Shown here: positions 9,207 to 17,402 of the stretch, in pieces | Position numbering within the stretch: position 1 is the stretch's first letter | How the letters are laid out: every line of letters begins with the position of its first letter | NCBI RefSeq assembly: GCF_015477805.1 | Contig: NZ_JADLQL010000005.1 | Coordinates: forward strand, 62,001 to 126,000 | Reading direction: 5' to 3' | Source of the DNA: Nocardia flavorosea | Lineage (GTDB): Bacteria; Actinomycetota; Actinomycetes; Mycobacteriales; Mycobacteriaceae | DNA: 64,000 bases | Notes under the pieces: model-generated | Seen by the model: only the letters and a program-made list of their open reading frames with translations | Told to the model about the DNA's origin: nothing | Databases searched by the model: none | Position numbers and translations under genes: made by a program

Positions 9207-10391
9207 CTACGAGCGCTCGGCGCCGGGGTCGCTCATCCGCCGGAACACTCCGGTCAGCCAGGGTTCGCACGCCGCGGTGTACGCCGCCCACGCCTCGTCC
9301 GCCTCGAGCCCCGCGGCTTTCGCCGCCGCCGCACGGATCACCTCGGTGTACTCGGTGCGGATCCGCTCATCGGCCCGCAATCGGTCACGGAACGCGAGAG
9401 CGAACTCCTGGGCAGGACTGCCCGCGACCCGTAGGTACACGAAGGCGGGACGGCCCGGATCCGCGCTACCGTGCCACCGCGCCGCGGTGATCCCGTCCCC
9501 GGCACCGGGCACCGGGTTGGGGAGCGGCACCGGAGACAGCGGGAACCCAGCTCCGCCCAGGGCATCCCGAAGACCGTCGGCCGCGGCCGGTTCGGCAACC
9601 GTGATCTGCAGTTCGAGCACATCCGGTGCGGGAACGCCGGGCACGGCGGTGGCGCCGATATGGTCCACCCGCACGGCTCCCGCACCGGCCGCGACCTGCA
9701 ATCGCGCAATCAAGCGCTGCGCCTGCGCGGCCCACTCCGGCCGGGAGTCCACGAAGCCGAACTCGGGCCGCACCGCGACACCGGCGCGCATATTCGCTTC
9801 GAACGGCACCAGCCGCCGTTCCCACAGCCGCGCGACTTCGGCTTCCACCGCACCGGCGGCACCGTTGTTGTCCAGCAGCACATCGGCGGCGGCGTAACGC
9901 TGTTCGTCGGTGGCCTGCGCGGCGATCCGGGCGCGCGCATCGGCTTCGTCCACACCGCGGAATTCGACAAGTCGCCGCAACCTGGTTTCGGTGGCGGCGT
10001 CCACGACCAGCACCAGATTCATGAACGGTGCCATATTGTTCTCCACCAGCAGCGGAACATCCTGCACCACAATGGCGTCCGGTGCGGCCGCGGCGAGCAG
10101 TTCGGCGGTGCGCTGCCCCACCAGCGGATGGGTGATGGAGTTCAGGGTCGCCCGGGATTCGCCGTCGCGGAACGCCTTGGCCGCGAGGGCCGGCCGGTCC
10201 AGACTGCCGTCGGCAGCCAGGATATCCGCGCCGAACGCCTCGACGAGGGCGGCCAGGCCGGGAGTCCCCGCCGCCACCACCTCCCGCGCGATGACATCGG
10301 AATCGATGATCACCGCCCCGTGTTCGGCAAGCGCCCGCGCGACCGTCGATTTGCCCGCGCCCATACCTCCGGTGAGGCCGATTCGTAACAT
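9207..10391 (-). CDS. coaE: Dephospho-CoA kinase fused to a GrpB/UPF0157 domain
   Basis: 394 residues in two parts. Residues 1-200 are dephospho-CoA kinase, the last step of coenzyme A synthesis: P-loop GLTGGMGAGKST at 5-16, IDSDVIAREV, and VVQDVPLLVENNMAP. Residues ~205-394 are a GrpB-type nucleotidyltransferase-like domain (VRVDHIGATAVPGVPAPDVLELQI..YLRVAGSP). Free-standing CoaE of most bacteria is about 200 residues; the fusion is typical of mycobacteria and relatives, where the second domain is thought to help folding or regulation. The usual nucleotide-binding Ser of the GrpB HIGSTAVPG motif is Ala here (HIGATAVPG). Confidence 0.95.
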   Translation of the reverse strand: MLRIGLTGGMGAGKSTVARALAEHGAVIIDSDVIAREVVAAGTPGLAALVEAFGADILAADGSLDRPALAAKAFRDGESRATLNSITHPLVGQRTAELLAAAAPDAIVVQDVPLLVENNMAPFMNLVLVVDAATETRLRRLVEFRGVDEADARARIAAQATDEQRYAAADVLLDNNGAAGAVEAEVARLWERRLVPFEANMRAGVAVRPEFGFVDSRPEWAAQAQRLIARLQVAAGAGAVRVDHIGATAVPGVPAPDVLELQITVAEPAAADGLRDALGGAGFPLSPVPLPNPVPGAGDGITAARWHGSADPGRPAFVYLRVAGSPAQEFALAFRDRLRADERIRTEYTEVIRAAAAKAAGLEADEAWAAYTAACEPWLTGVFRRMSDPGAERS

Positions 10392-10586
10392 TGGCTCAGT
10401 TTCGCATCCGGTGCCCGGCCCGCGCCGGAGAGGTCGAACCGCGGTAGCCGTCCGACACGCCCACGGCTGCCCGATCCGGAAATGTCCGGGCCCGACGAAT
10501 TACTCCGATAATCTGCGCGTGCCGCAATATCGACCGCAATTCTCCTTTTTCCGATAGCACTTGTTACGACAAGCGAAGGAAAGAGT

Positions 10587-10805
10587 ATGCGCACCAGAGA
10601 TATCCGTACAGGCCGCCACCGGCTGGGTTCGGCGGGTCGCGTGCATTGCATTCTTATTCCGGCGGTCGCGAGATATCTGCGCCAAAACCGGCGTTCGTGG
10701 TTCACCGTTTTCGTGGTCCCGGCGCAACACAGTTTCGCGGCCAAACGTCACCGGCCCGTCGTCCCCCGGGTGCGTATGCGCTGGATCCCCGCGCCCGCCG
10801 GCTGA
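10587..10805 (+). CDS. Possible small basic protein, 72 aa
   Basis: I do not recognise this protein. It begins MRTRDIRTGRHRLG and is very rich in Arg and His. Support is contextual: AAGGAA lies 6 nt before the ATG, and a 17-bp hairpin starts 7 nt after the TGA, so the frame fits a complete small transcription unit between two unrelated genes. Codon use is less GC-biased than in its neighbours (two AGA codons). It could instead be a small RNA with a chance frame. Confidence 0.4.
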   Translation: MRTRDIRTGRHRLGSAGRVHCILIPAVARYLRQNRRSWFTVFVVPAQHSFAAKRHRPVVPRVRMRWIPAPAG

Positions 10806-10812
10806 CAGACTT

Positions 10813-10856
10813 CCCGAGGACGGCCCGGCGCATACCCGTGCCGGGCCGTTCTCGGG
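10813..10856 (+). terminator. Hairpin terminator after small ORF
   Basis: Arms of 17 nt (10813-10829 and 10840-10856) pair fully if one G-U wobble is allowed; the loop is 10 nt. Right arm is followed by TTCGTGG. Placed directly behind the 72-codon frame. Confidence 0.75.
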
Positions 10857-10954
10857 TTCGTGGAATATCTACAGGTCGAGTTCGCGTACGAGGGCGGATA
10901 TCTCGGCATGGAAAAGTTCGCCAGGCTCCGGCGGCCGCGCGCATTTCGCACGAC

Positions 10955-11512
10955 AGCGGTGCCACCGGATGGCAGGTGGCCGGCCGGCGCGACGCGGGCA
11001 GTATCACCGAGGCCATCACCGGCCTGGATGTGGTGATCAGTGCCGTGAACACGGGGCACGGTATTGCCGAGACCATCGACCGGGCCGGCGATTCCATGGT
11101 GGGCGCACACGCCATGGTCGATGCACTGGTGCGGCATCCCGGTATCCGGGTAATAGTTGTCGGCGGGGCGGGCAGCCTGGAGGTGGCACCCGGACGACAG
11201 TTCGTCGACGAACCCGGTTTCGCGGAAAACTTGCCACGCGGTCTCGGCGTCCCCGCGGAGTATCACCACGTCGTGTCCGCGTTACGAGACGCACTGAATG
11301 TGTATCGCGTGTCCAACCGCCTGTGGACTTATTTGAGTCCCTCATCGGGACGAGTCGAGCCGGGTGAGCGCACCGGACGATTCCGCGTGGGTGGCGACCA
11401 GCTACTCGACACCGGCGGTCGCGATATCTCGGCCGAGGATCTTGCTGTGGCGCTCCTCGACGAAACCGAACTGCCGCAGCATATCCAGCGGCGGTTCACG
11501 GTGGGCTACTGA
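10955..11512 (+). pseudogene. N-terminally truncated NAD(P)-binding SDR/NmrA-like oxidoreductase
   Basis: The last ~180 residues match the YwnB/NmrA-like atypical SDR family: ITGLDVVISAVNTGHG, VDALVRHPGIRVIVVGGAGSLEVAPG and a C-terminal GRDISAEDLAVALLDE..RRFTVGY. The first ~45 residues of this family, which carry the Rossmann GATGxxG nucleotide-binding loop and the start codon, are absent. Upstream DNA is open in frame but does not encode that loop in any frame I could read. The fragment is therefore probably non-functional. It ends at a strong terminator shared with the convergent rpsA. Confidence 0.7.
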
Positions 11513-11516
11513 CAGC

Positions 11517-11549
11517 GAGAACCCCGGTTCGCAATGAACCGGGGTTCTC
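11517..11549. terminator. Bidirectional terminator between SDR remnant and rpsA
   Basis: A perfect 13-bp stem (11517-11529 with 11537-11549, GAGAACCCCGGTT / AACCGGGGTTCTC) with a 7-nt loop, followed on the plus strand by GTTCGTTTCTT. It serves two convergent genes. Confidence 0.85.
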
Positions 11550-11581
11550 GTTCGTTTCTTCGGGGGCTACCTGCGGACGCC

Positions 11582-13042
11582 TCAGGCGTTACCGGAGAGC
11601 TTCTCCCGCAGGGCCGCGAGCTGGGCGTCGCTGGCGAGCGAACCACCGGACTCCGCGGGGGCGCTGGACTGCGCGCCGCTCTCGGAGGAGTAGTTCGACG
11701 AACCGCCGCCGTTGACGGCCTCGGCCGCGGCGTCGGCCGCCATCTTCTCCATCTGCGCGGTGTGCATCTTGTGCCGGCGCTCCGCCTCGGCGTAGCGGCC
11801 TTCCCACTCTTCGCGCTGCTTGTCGAAGCCCTCGAGCCATTCGTTGGTCTCGGGATCGAAGCCCTCGGGGAAGATGTAGTTGCCCTGCTCGTCGTAGCTG
11901 TCGGCCATGCCGTACTTCGACGGATCGAACTCGGGGCTGTAGTCCTCGTTGGCCTGCTTGAGGCTCAGCGAGATCCGGCGGCGCTCCAGGTCGATATCGA
12001 TGACCTTGACCATCGCGTCGTCGCCGACGACCACGACCTGGTCCGGGACCTCCACGTGGCGCTCGGCCAGCTCGGAGATGTGCACCAGGCCCTCGATGCC
12101 CTCCTCGACGCGGACGAACGCGCCGAACGGAACGAGCTTGGTGACCTTGCCCGGCACGATCTGGCCGATGGCATGGGTGCGGGCGAACTGCCGCCACGGA
12201 TCTTCCTGGGTGGCCTTCAGCGACAGCGAGACGCGCTCGCGATCCAGGTCGACGTCGAGAACCTCGACGGTGACCTCGTTGCCGACCTCGACCACCTCGG
12301 ACGGGTGATCGATATGCTTCCAGGACAGCTCGGAGACGTGCACCAGGCCGTCGACACCGCCGAGATCGACGAAGGCGCCGAAGTTGACGATGGAGGAGAC
12401 CACACCCTTGCGGACCTGGCCCTTCTGCAGCTGGTGCAGGAATTCGCTGCGCACCTCGGACTGGGTCTGCTCCAGCCAGGCGCGGCGCGACAGGACCACG
12501 TTGTTGCGGTTCTTGTCCAGCTCGATGATCTTGGCTTCGATCTCCTTGCCGACGTACGGCTGCAGATCGCGGACGCGGCGCATCTCGACCAGCGACGCGG
12601 GCAGGAAGCCGCGCAGACCGATATCGAGGATCAGACCGCCCTTGACGACCTCGATCACAGTGCCGCGAACGGCCTCGTCCTTCTCCTTGAGCTCCTCGAT
12701 CGTGCCCCAGGCGCGCTCGTACTGAGCCCGCTTCTTGGACAGGATCAGGCGACCCTCTTTGTCCTCCTTGGTGAGGACCAGGGCCTCCACCTCATCGCCC
12801 ACGGAAACGACCTCGTTCGGGTCGACATCGTGTTTGATGGAGAGCTCGCGAGACGGGATGACGCCTTCGGTTTTGTAACCGATGTCGAGCAGGACCTCGT
12901 CGCGGTCGACCTTGACGATGGTTCCTTCGACGATATCGCCGTCGTTGAAGTACTTGATCGTGGCGTCGATGGCGGCGAGGAAATCCTCGGCGGAGCCGAT
13001 ATCGTTGACGGCTACCTGCGGCGAGGTGACGGTGGTGGGCAT
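11582..13042 (-). CDS. rpsA: 30S ribosomal protein S1
   Basis: 486 residues with four S1 RNA-binding repeats (for example GDIVEGTIVKVDRDEVLLDIG, GTVIEVVKGGLILDIG, KGVVSSIVNFGAFVDLGGVDG and PGKVTKLVPFGAFVRVEEGIEG). A C-terminal acidic/low-complexity tail ends ASDAQLAALREKLSGNA, almost the same as in mycobacteria. S1 helps place mRNA on the ribosome and is bound by tmRNA. Start set at the ATG of MPTTVTSPQVAVNDIGSAEDF by family alignment; an upstream extension to 13279 is not family-like. Its 5' region is shared with a divergent methyltransferase gene. Confidence 0.96.
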   Translation of the reverse strand: MPTTVTSPQVAVNDIGSAEDFLAAIDATIKYFNDGDIVEGTIVKVDRDEVLLDIGYKTEGVIPSRELSIKHDVDPNEVVSVGDEVEALVLTKEDKEGRLILSKKRAQYERAWGTIEELKEKDEAVRGTVIEVVKGGLILDIGLRGFLPASLVEMRRVRDLQPYVGKEIEAKIIELDKNRNNVVLSRRAWLEQTQSEVRSEFLHQLQKGQVRKGVVSSIVNFGAFVDLGGVDGLVHVSELSWKHIDHPSEVVEVGNEVTVEVLDVDLDRERVSLSLKATQEDPWRQFARTHAIGQIVPGKVTKLVPFGAFVRVEEGIEGLVHISELAERHVEVPDQVVVVGDDAMVKVIDIDLERRRISLSLKQANEDYSPEFDPSKYGMADSYDEQGNYIFPEGFDPETNEWLEGFDKQREEWEGRYAEAERRHKMHTAQMEKMAADAAAEAVNGGGSSNYSSESGAQSSAPAESGGSLASDAQLAALREKLSGNA

Positions 13043-13194
13043 GTGGCGGTTTGCTCCGGACGGATTGTGATCGGTTGCGGACATTGAGACTTTCGGTACG
13101 CTGCGATACACCCAGCGGGTCCGGGTGTGATCACTTGCGGGTTCAGCGTACGCGACCCGTATCCAGCCGGGCAAACGACCCCCCGCTGCGGATC

Positions 13195-13200
13195 TATAAG
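13195..13200 (+). promoter_or_regulatory. -10 box of methyltransferase gene
   Basis: TATAAG 9 nt before the GTG at 13210 puts the transcription start at or next to the start codon, so a leaderless mRNA is likely. Supports GTG 13210 as the start. Confidence 0.5.
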
Positions 13201-13209
13201 CTTCGCGTC

Positions 13210-14082
13210 GTGTCCGACGACCTCGTTCAAGATCGCCACGCTCAGGCCACCGCACTGCTGGGAACCACGGGTGCCGCACGCTCGCGAGTCGATTCGAAAG
13301 AAAGCGAGCGGGCGAGCCGGCGCTGGTGGGATGCCGACGCCGGCCAGTACCACGATACCCATGGAGAGTTCCTGGGCACCGCTAGTCCGGGGGGTGAGTT
13401 CGTCTGGTGCCCGGAGGGCCTGCACGAGGGCGATATGCGGCTCCTGGGCGAAATCGCCGGGAAGAGGATCCTCGAACTCGGCTGCGGTTCGGCCCCGTGT
13501 GCCCGCTGGCTGGCCGGTCAGGGAGCACATCCGGTGGGCCTGGATCTGTCGATGGGAATGTTGTCACGGGGGGTTGCCGCCATGAACCGGGGCGGGCCCC
13601 GGGTGCCGCTGGTCCAAGCCGGGGCGGAAGCCCTGCCGTTCGCGAGTGAATCCTTCGATCTGGCGTGTTCGGCCTTCGGCGCCGTGCCGTTCGTCGCCGA
13701 TTCCGCGCGGGTGATGCGTGAGGTCGCCCGGGTACTGCGCCCCGGCGGGCGCTGGGTGTTCGCGGTGAACCATCCGATGCGCTGGATCTTCCGCGACGAT
13801 CCCGGGCCGGACGGTCTCGAAGCCGTATTCCCCTATTTCGACCGCACCCCGTACACGGAGTTCGATGCCGACGGACGCTGCACTTATGTGGAGCACCACC
13901 GCACGATCGGCGATCGGGTCCGGGAGATTGTGGCGGCCGGGTTGTTACTCGACGACATAGTCGAGCCGGATTGGCCGGAATGGCTCGACCGGGAATGGGG
14001 ACAGTGGAGTCCGCTACGCGGGCAGATATTCCCGGGTACGGCCATTTTCGTCAGCCATAAACCTGGCACCGGGGCCGAGTAA
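13210..14082 (+). CDS. Class I SAM-dependent methyltransferase
   Basis: 290 residues. The SAM-binding motif I ILELGCGSAPCARWLAGQG is near residue 95. It is followed by VGLDLSMGML (motif Post I), FDLACSAFGAVPFV (motif II) and VARVLRPGGRWVFAVNHPMRW (motif III). This is the Methyltransf_11 fold; the substrate is unknown. Start GTG chosen from the TATAAG box 9 nt upstream. Divergent from rpsA; similar methyltransferase genes flank rpsA/polA in other Mycobacteriales, so it may act on a translation or cofactor substrate, but nothing here proves it. Confidence 0.85.
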   Translation: MSDDLVQDRHAQATALLGTTGAARSRVDSKESERASRRWWDADAGQYHDTHGEFLGTASPGGEFVWCPEGLHEGDMRLLGEIAGKRILELGCGSAPCARWLAGQGAHPVGLDLSMGMLSRGVAAMNRGGPRVPLVQAGAEALPFASESFDLACSAFGAVPFVADSARVMREVARVLRPGGRWVFAVNHPMRWIFRDDPGPDGLEAVFPYFDRTPYTEFDADGRCTYVEHHRTIGDRVREIVAAGLLLDDIVEPDWPEWLDREWGQWSPLRGQIFPGTAIFVSHKPGTGAE

Positions 14083-14156
14083 CCCGTATCGCGCTCGTTC
14101 GCTGCGCCCTTCCGCCGGCCTCCGGGCCCGGTCGGCGCCTCTCCCCGTGGAAACGT

Positions 14157-14187
14157 CTCCGGGCCCACGGTGGTCGTGAGCCCGGAG
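14157..14187 (-). terminator. Hairpin terminator after the RHH/SPFH operon
   Basis: CTCCGGGC (14157-14164) pairs with GCCCGGAG (14180-14187) over a 15-nt loop, 14 nt beyond the stop codon of the ribbon-helix-helix gene. Confidence 0.6.
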
Positions 14188-14200
14188 GAAGCGGCACTGT

Positions 14201-14374
14201 TCAGGAATCGTCGCCGCGGGAGTTACGCGGCGAGCGGCCGGCCTGCTCGAGAGCGCGCCGGAGCGCGAATTCGATCTGGGCGTTCACACTGCGCAGATCA
14301 TCGGCTGCCCATTTCGCCACTGCGTCGTATACCGCGGGGTCGAGCCGGAGCAGGACCTTCTTGCGTTCGGCCAT
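14201..14374 (-). CDS. Small ribbon-helix-helix DNA-binding protein
   Basis: 57 residues starting MAERKKVLLRLDPAVYDAVAKWA. The short beta strand KKVLLRLDP followed by two helices is the Arc/MetJ ribbon-helix-helix pattern (also called HicB- or CopG-like). Such proteins dimerise and bind short palindromes. The ATG overlaps the stop codon of the SPFH gene (TGATG), so translation is coupled. A palindromic operator stands right before the SPFH start codon, which makes autoregulation of this operon the simplest hypothesis. No toxin partner is seen; the SPFH protein occupies that place. Confidence 0.75.
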   Translation of the reverse strand: MAERKKVLLRLDPAVYDAVAKWAADDLRSVNAQIEFALRRALEQAGRSPRNSRGDDS

Positions 14375-15258
14375 CAGCTGTACAGCGATCCCGAATTGAC
14401 CACGGGCTGCACCGGCCGGTCACCGCACAGCACCACCAGCAGGTTCGACACCATGGTGGCCTTGCGCTCCTCGTCCAGGTCGACCATGCCCTCGGCGGTG
14501 AGCCGTTCCAGCGCCAGCCCCACCATGCCGACCGCACCCTCCACGATCCGGGTACGCGCGGCCACGACCTGGTTCGCCTGCTGCCGCACCAGCATCGCCT
14601 GGGCGATCTCCGGCGCGTAGGCGAGGTGGGTGATCCGCGCTTCGATGACCTCGATACCCGCGGTTTCGGTGCGATCGCGCAGTTCGGCGGTGAGCTCCTC
14701 GGCGACCTCGGCGCCATCACGCAGGCTGGTGCGGTTGTCGTCGTGGGCGTCGTAGGGATGCGTCGTGGCCAGATGCCGGACCGCCGCCTCCGACTGGGTC
14801 TCCACATATTCTTCGTAGTCGTCCACGGCGAACGCGGCCTTGAAACTGTCGACCACCTTGTAGACCACCACCGCGGCGATCTCCACCGGGTTACCGTCGG
14901 CGTCGTTGACCTTCAGCTTCTGCGTTTCGAAGTTACGGACCCGCAGCGAGATGCTGCGCCGGTCGGTCAGCGGCAGCACCGAGAAGAATCCGGGCTCACT
15001 CACCGACCCGATATACCGGCCGAAGAACTGGACGACCTTCGCCTCGTTGGGGTCCACCACGGTCAGCCCGGTGATTCCGAGCAACAGCAGGACGGCCACC
15101 ACGCAGGCCACGATCGCCCCGACCAGCCCGGCGACGTTCTGGTTCTGCCCGAAAGCGACGAAGCCCGCCACCGCCACCGCCGCCAGCGCGATCGTGAGAA
15201 CCAGCCAGATCAGCAACACCACGAACCCGTTGACTCGTGCGACGTCGCGGAACTTCAT
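14374..15258 (-). CDS. SPFH/stomatin-like membrane protein
   Basis: 294 residues: two N-terminal hydrophobic segments (about 10-35 and 44-65) and an SPFH/band 7 domain (VDPNEAKVVQFFGRYIGSVSEPGFFSVLPL..RVRNFETQKLKVNDADGNPVEIAAVVVYKV). A helical region with EVIEARITHLAYAPEIAQAMLVRQQANQVVAAR follows. SPFH proteins form large membrane-associated rings linked to microdomains and protein quality control. ATG 15258 was chosen because GGAGG lies 5 nt upstream; ATG 15270 has no ribosome site. First gene of a two-gene operon with the ribbon-helix-helix gene. Confidence 0.88.
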   Translation of the reverse strand: MKFRDVARVNGFVVLLIWLVLTIALAAVAVAGFVAFGQNQNVAGLVGAIVACVVAVLLLLGITGLTVVDPNEAKVVQFFGRYIGSVSEPGFFSVLPLTDRRSISLRVRNFETQKLKVNDADGNPVEIAAVVVYKVVDSFKAAFAVDDYEEYVETQSEAAVRHLATTHPYDAHDDNRTSLRDGAEVAEELTAELRDRTETAGIEVIEARITHLAYAPEIAQAMLVRQQANQVVAARTRIVEGAVGMVGLALERLTAEGMVDLDEERKATMVSNLLVVLCGDRPVQPVVNSGSLYS

Positions 15259-15270
15259 GACATCCTCCAT

Positions 15271-15296
15271 CTATCAAAGTGATATCACTAAGATAG
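15271..15296. promoter_or_regulatory. 26-bp palindromic operator before the SPFH gene
   Basis: Perfect core palindrome AGTGATATCACT (15278-15289) flanked symmetrically by CTATC (15271-15275) and GATAG (15292-15296). It is adjacent to the alternative ATG and 12 bp before the chosen start, overlapping the expected transcription start. Candidate binding site of the small ribbon-helix-helix protein encoded in the same operon. Confidence 0.65.
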
Positions 15297-15485
15297 CAGC
15301 CGCAGGATCGGCCCGACAAGGCCCGCATGACGCCGGCGGGCCCGGACCGTCGACGCGGCCTGCACCGACGCGAGCACAGCGGCGGCGCGACCGGGTACTC
15401 GCGCCGGCGCCGGACGACACCCCGGGGTGACCACACCGGGCGACCGGTCACCGCTCGCCGGCCTGACTCCTGCGACGATGACCGG

Positions 15486-16577
15486 ATGAACCGGACGGTA
15501 TCGGGACGACCGCTGCGATTGGGTCTCGTCGACGGCGACGGCATCGGCCCCGAGGTGGTGGAGTCGGCGCGGCGGGTGGTGGACGAGGCACTGACGGCCG
15601 AAGGCCGGCCCGCGCCGGAATGGGTGCCGCTGCCCATGGGCCGCCGGGCAATCGACGAATTCGGCACCACGTTACCTGAATCCACCCTTGACGGTCTGGC
15701 CGATACCGACGGTTGGATCCTCGGCCCGCACGACAACGCGGCCTATCCCCCGCAACACCGGATCGCGCCGGGCGGCGTGATCCGCCGCCATTTCGGCCTG
15801 TACGCCAATATCCGCCCGGCGCGGGCCCTGCCCGGCATCCGCGCCGCAGCCCCAGATATCGACCTGGTGATCGTGCGGGAGAACAGCGAAGGCTTCTACG
15901 CGGACCGCAATATGGCCGTCGGGTCCGGGGAATTCTGTCCCACGCCGGATATCGCGCTGTCGGTCGGCCTGGTGACCCGCGCGGCGTGTGAGCGCATCGC
16001 CCACGAGTCGTTCCGGCTGGCCGCCGAACGCCGCGGCCGGGTGACGATCGTGCACAAGGCGAATGTGCTGCCGTTGACCATGGGATTGTTCCGGGACACC
16101 TGTTACGCGGTGGCAGGCGAATACCCCGGGGTGGCGGTGGCCGAGGAACACGTCGACGCGGCGGCCGCGCATCTTGTCCGCGCACCCGGCGACTACGACG
16201 TACTGGTCACCGAGAACCTGTTCGGCGATATTCTCTCCGATCTCGCCGCTCAACTGGCCGGATCCCTGGGGACCGCCGCGTCCCTCAACTGCTCGCGGAC
16301 TCGGGCCATGGCGCAAGCGGTACACGGCGCGGCACCCGATCTGGCAGGCCGCAACCGGGCGAATCCGGTGGCTCTGCAGTTGTCCGCGGCCATGCTCCTG
16401 CGCTGGATCGCCACCCGGCAGGACCGGCCGTACCCGGCGGCGGCCGCTGCCGCAGACCGGATCGACCGGGCGGTCGCAGCCACCTTCGCCGCCGGTATCG
16501 CCACGGCCGATCTGGGCGGGCAGGCGTCGACCGGCGAATTCACCGAACAGGTCACCGCCCGGGTGCACCGGTGGTGA
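15486..16577 (+). CDS. Isocitrate/isopropylmalate dehydrogenase family protein
   Basis: 363 residues of the beta-decarboxylating dehydrogenase family: N-terminal GLVDGDGIGPEVV, substrate-binding GLYANIRPARALPG and IVRENSEGFYADRN, catalytic HKANVLPLTMGLFRD, and metal-binding VTENLFGDILSDLAAQLAGSLGTAASLN. These enzymes oxidise and decarboxylate 2-hydroxy acids using NAD(P). The usual (Y/F)EPVHGSAPDIAGK is here MAQAVHGAAPDLAGRN, so the adenosine-side loop lacks its Glu. It is not the LeuB of a leu operon, and its substrate could be isopropylmalate, tartrate or another malate analogue. Stands alone. Confidence 0.85.
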   Translation: MNRTVSGRPLRLGLVDGDGIGPEVVESARRVVDEALTAEGRPAPEWVPLPMGRRAIDEFGTTLPESTLDGLADTDGWILGPHDNAAYPPQHRIAPGGVIRRHFGLYANIRPARALPGIRAAAPDIDLVIVRENSEGFYADRNMAVGSGEFCPTPDIALSVGLVTRAACERIAHESFRLAAERRGRVTIVHKANVLPLTMGLFRDTCYAVAGEYPGVAVAEEHVDAAAAHLVRAPGDYDVLVTENLFGDILSDLAAQLAGSLGTAASLNCSRTRAMAQAVHGAAPDLAGRNRANPVALQLSAAMLLRWIATRQDRPYPAAAAAADRIDRAVAATFAAGIATADLGGQASTGEFTEQVTARVHRW

Positions 16578-16625
16578 ACGCATACCGGAGGCGAGTACGC
16601 CGGGGTCCCGGTGACCACCGGCAGC

Positions 16626-17402
16626 TCACAGCAGCCGGGAAAGGAACTCCTTGGTCCGATCGTGGCGCGGGGCCGCCAGCAGGTCCGCCGGCGGCCCGGC
16701 CTCGACCACCACACCCTGGTCCATGAACACCAGCCGGTCGGCGACCTCCCGCGCGAAACCCATCTCGTGCGTGACCACGACCATCGTCATGCCCGAATCG
16801 GCGAGTTCGCGCATCACCGCGAGCACTTCGCCGACCAGTTCGGGATCGAGGGCGGAGGTGGGCTCGTCGAAGAGCATGAGTTTCGGCTCCATCGCCAGGG
16901 CTCGGGCGATGGCGACCCGCTGTTGCTGCCCGCCGGACAACTGCGCGGGGTAGGCGTTCGCCTTGTCCGCCAAGCCGACTCGTTCCAGCAGTTCCTGCGC
17001 TCGTTCGGTGGCCGCGGCCTTGCGGAGCTTTTTCACCTGCATCGGTGCTTCGATGACATTGCCGAGCGCGGTCCGGTGCGGGAACAGGTTGAAATGCTGG
17101 AAGACCATCCCGATCTCCCGGCGCTGCCGCGCGGCGTCGCGGGGGTGCAGTTCGTAGAGCCGGCCCGCTTTCTCCCGGTAGCCGACGAGTTCTCCCGCCA
17201 CATACAACCGGCCCGCGCTCACCTGTTCGAGATGGTTGATACAGCGCAGGAACGTGGATTTTCCCGAACCGGAGGGGCCGATGAGGCACAGCACCTCACC
17301 GTGGCGGACCTCCAGGGATATCCCGTTGAGCACGCGCAGCGCACCGAAGTTCTTGTGCACCCGGTCGGCGCGGACCATCGGCTCGGGACTCGTCGCACTC
17401 AT
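16626..17402 (-). CDS. Polar amino acid ABC transporter, ATP-binding protein
   Basis: 258 residues. Walker A GPSGSGKST, Q-loop FQHFNLFPH, signature LSGGQQQRVAIARALAMEPKLMLFDEPTSALDPE and H-loop THEMGF are all intact. The FQHFNLFPH and PTSALDPELV forms are typical of the GlnQ/HisP group that drives uptake of glutamate, glutamine or other polar amino acids. The ATG overlaps the stop of the permease gene by four bases (ATGA). Last gene of a binding protein-permease-ATPase operon. Confidence 0.92.
   Translation of the reverse strand: MSATSPEPMVRADRVHKNFGALRVLNGISLEVRHGEVLCLIGPSGSGKSTFLRCINHLEQVSAGRLYVAGELVGYREKAGRLYELHPRDAARQRREIGMVFQHFNLFPHRTALGNVIEAPMQVKKLRKAAATERAQELLERVGLADKANAYPAQLSGGQQQRVAIARALAMEPKLMLFDEPTSALDPELVGEVLAVMRELADSGMTMVVVTHEMGFAREVADRLVFMDQGVVVEAGPPADLLAAPRHDRTKEFLSRLL

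Noticed and set aside
10646..10954. 5' part of the SDR-like frame as real coding sequence
   Set aside because: It overlaps the small ORF and its terminator and does not encode the Rossmann GATGxxG loop, so it is only an open stretch in front of the remnant.
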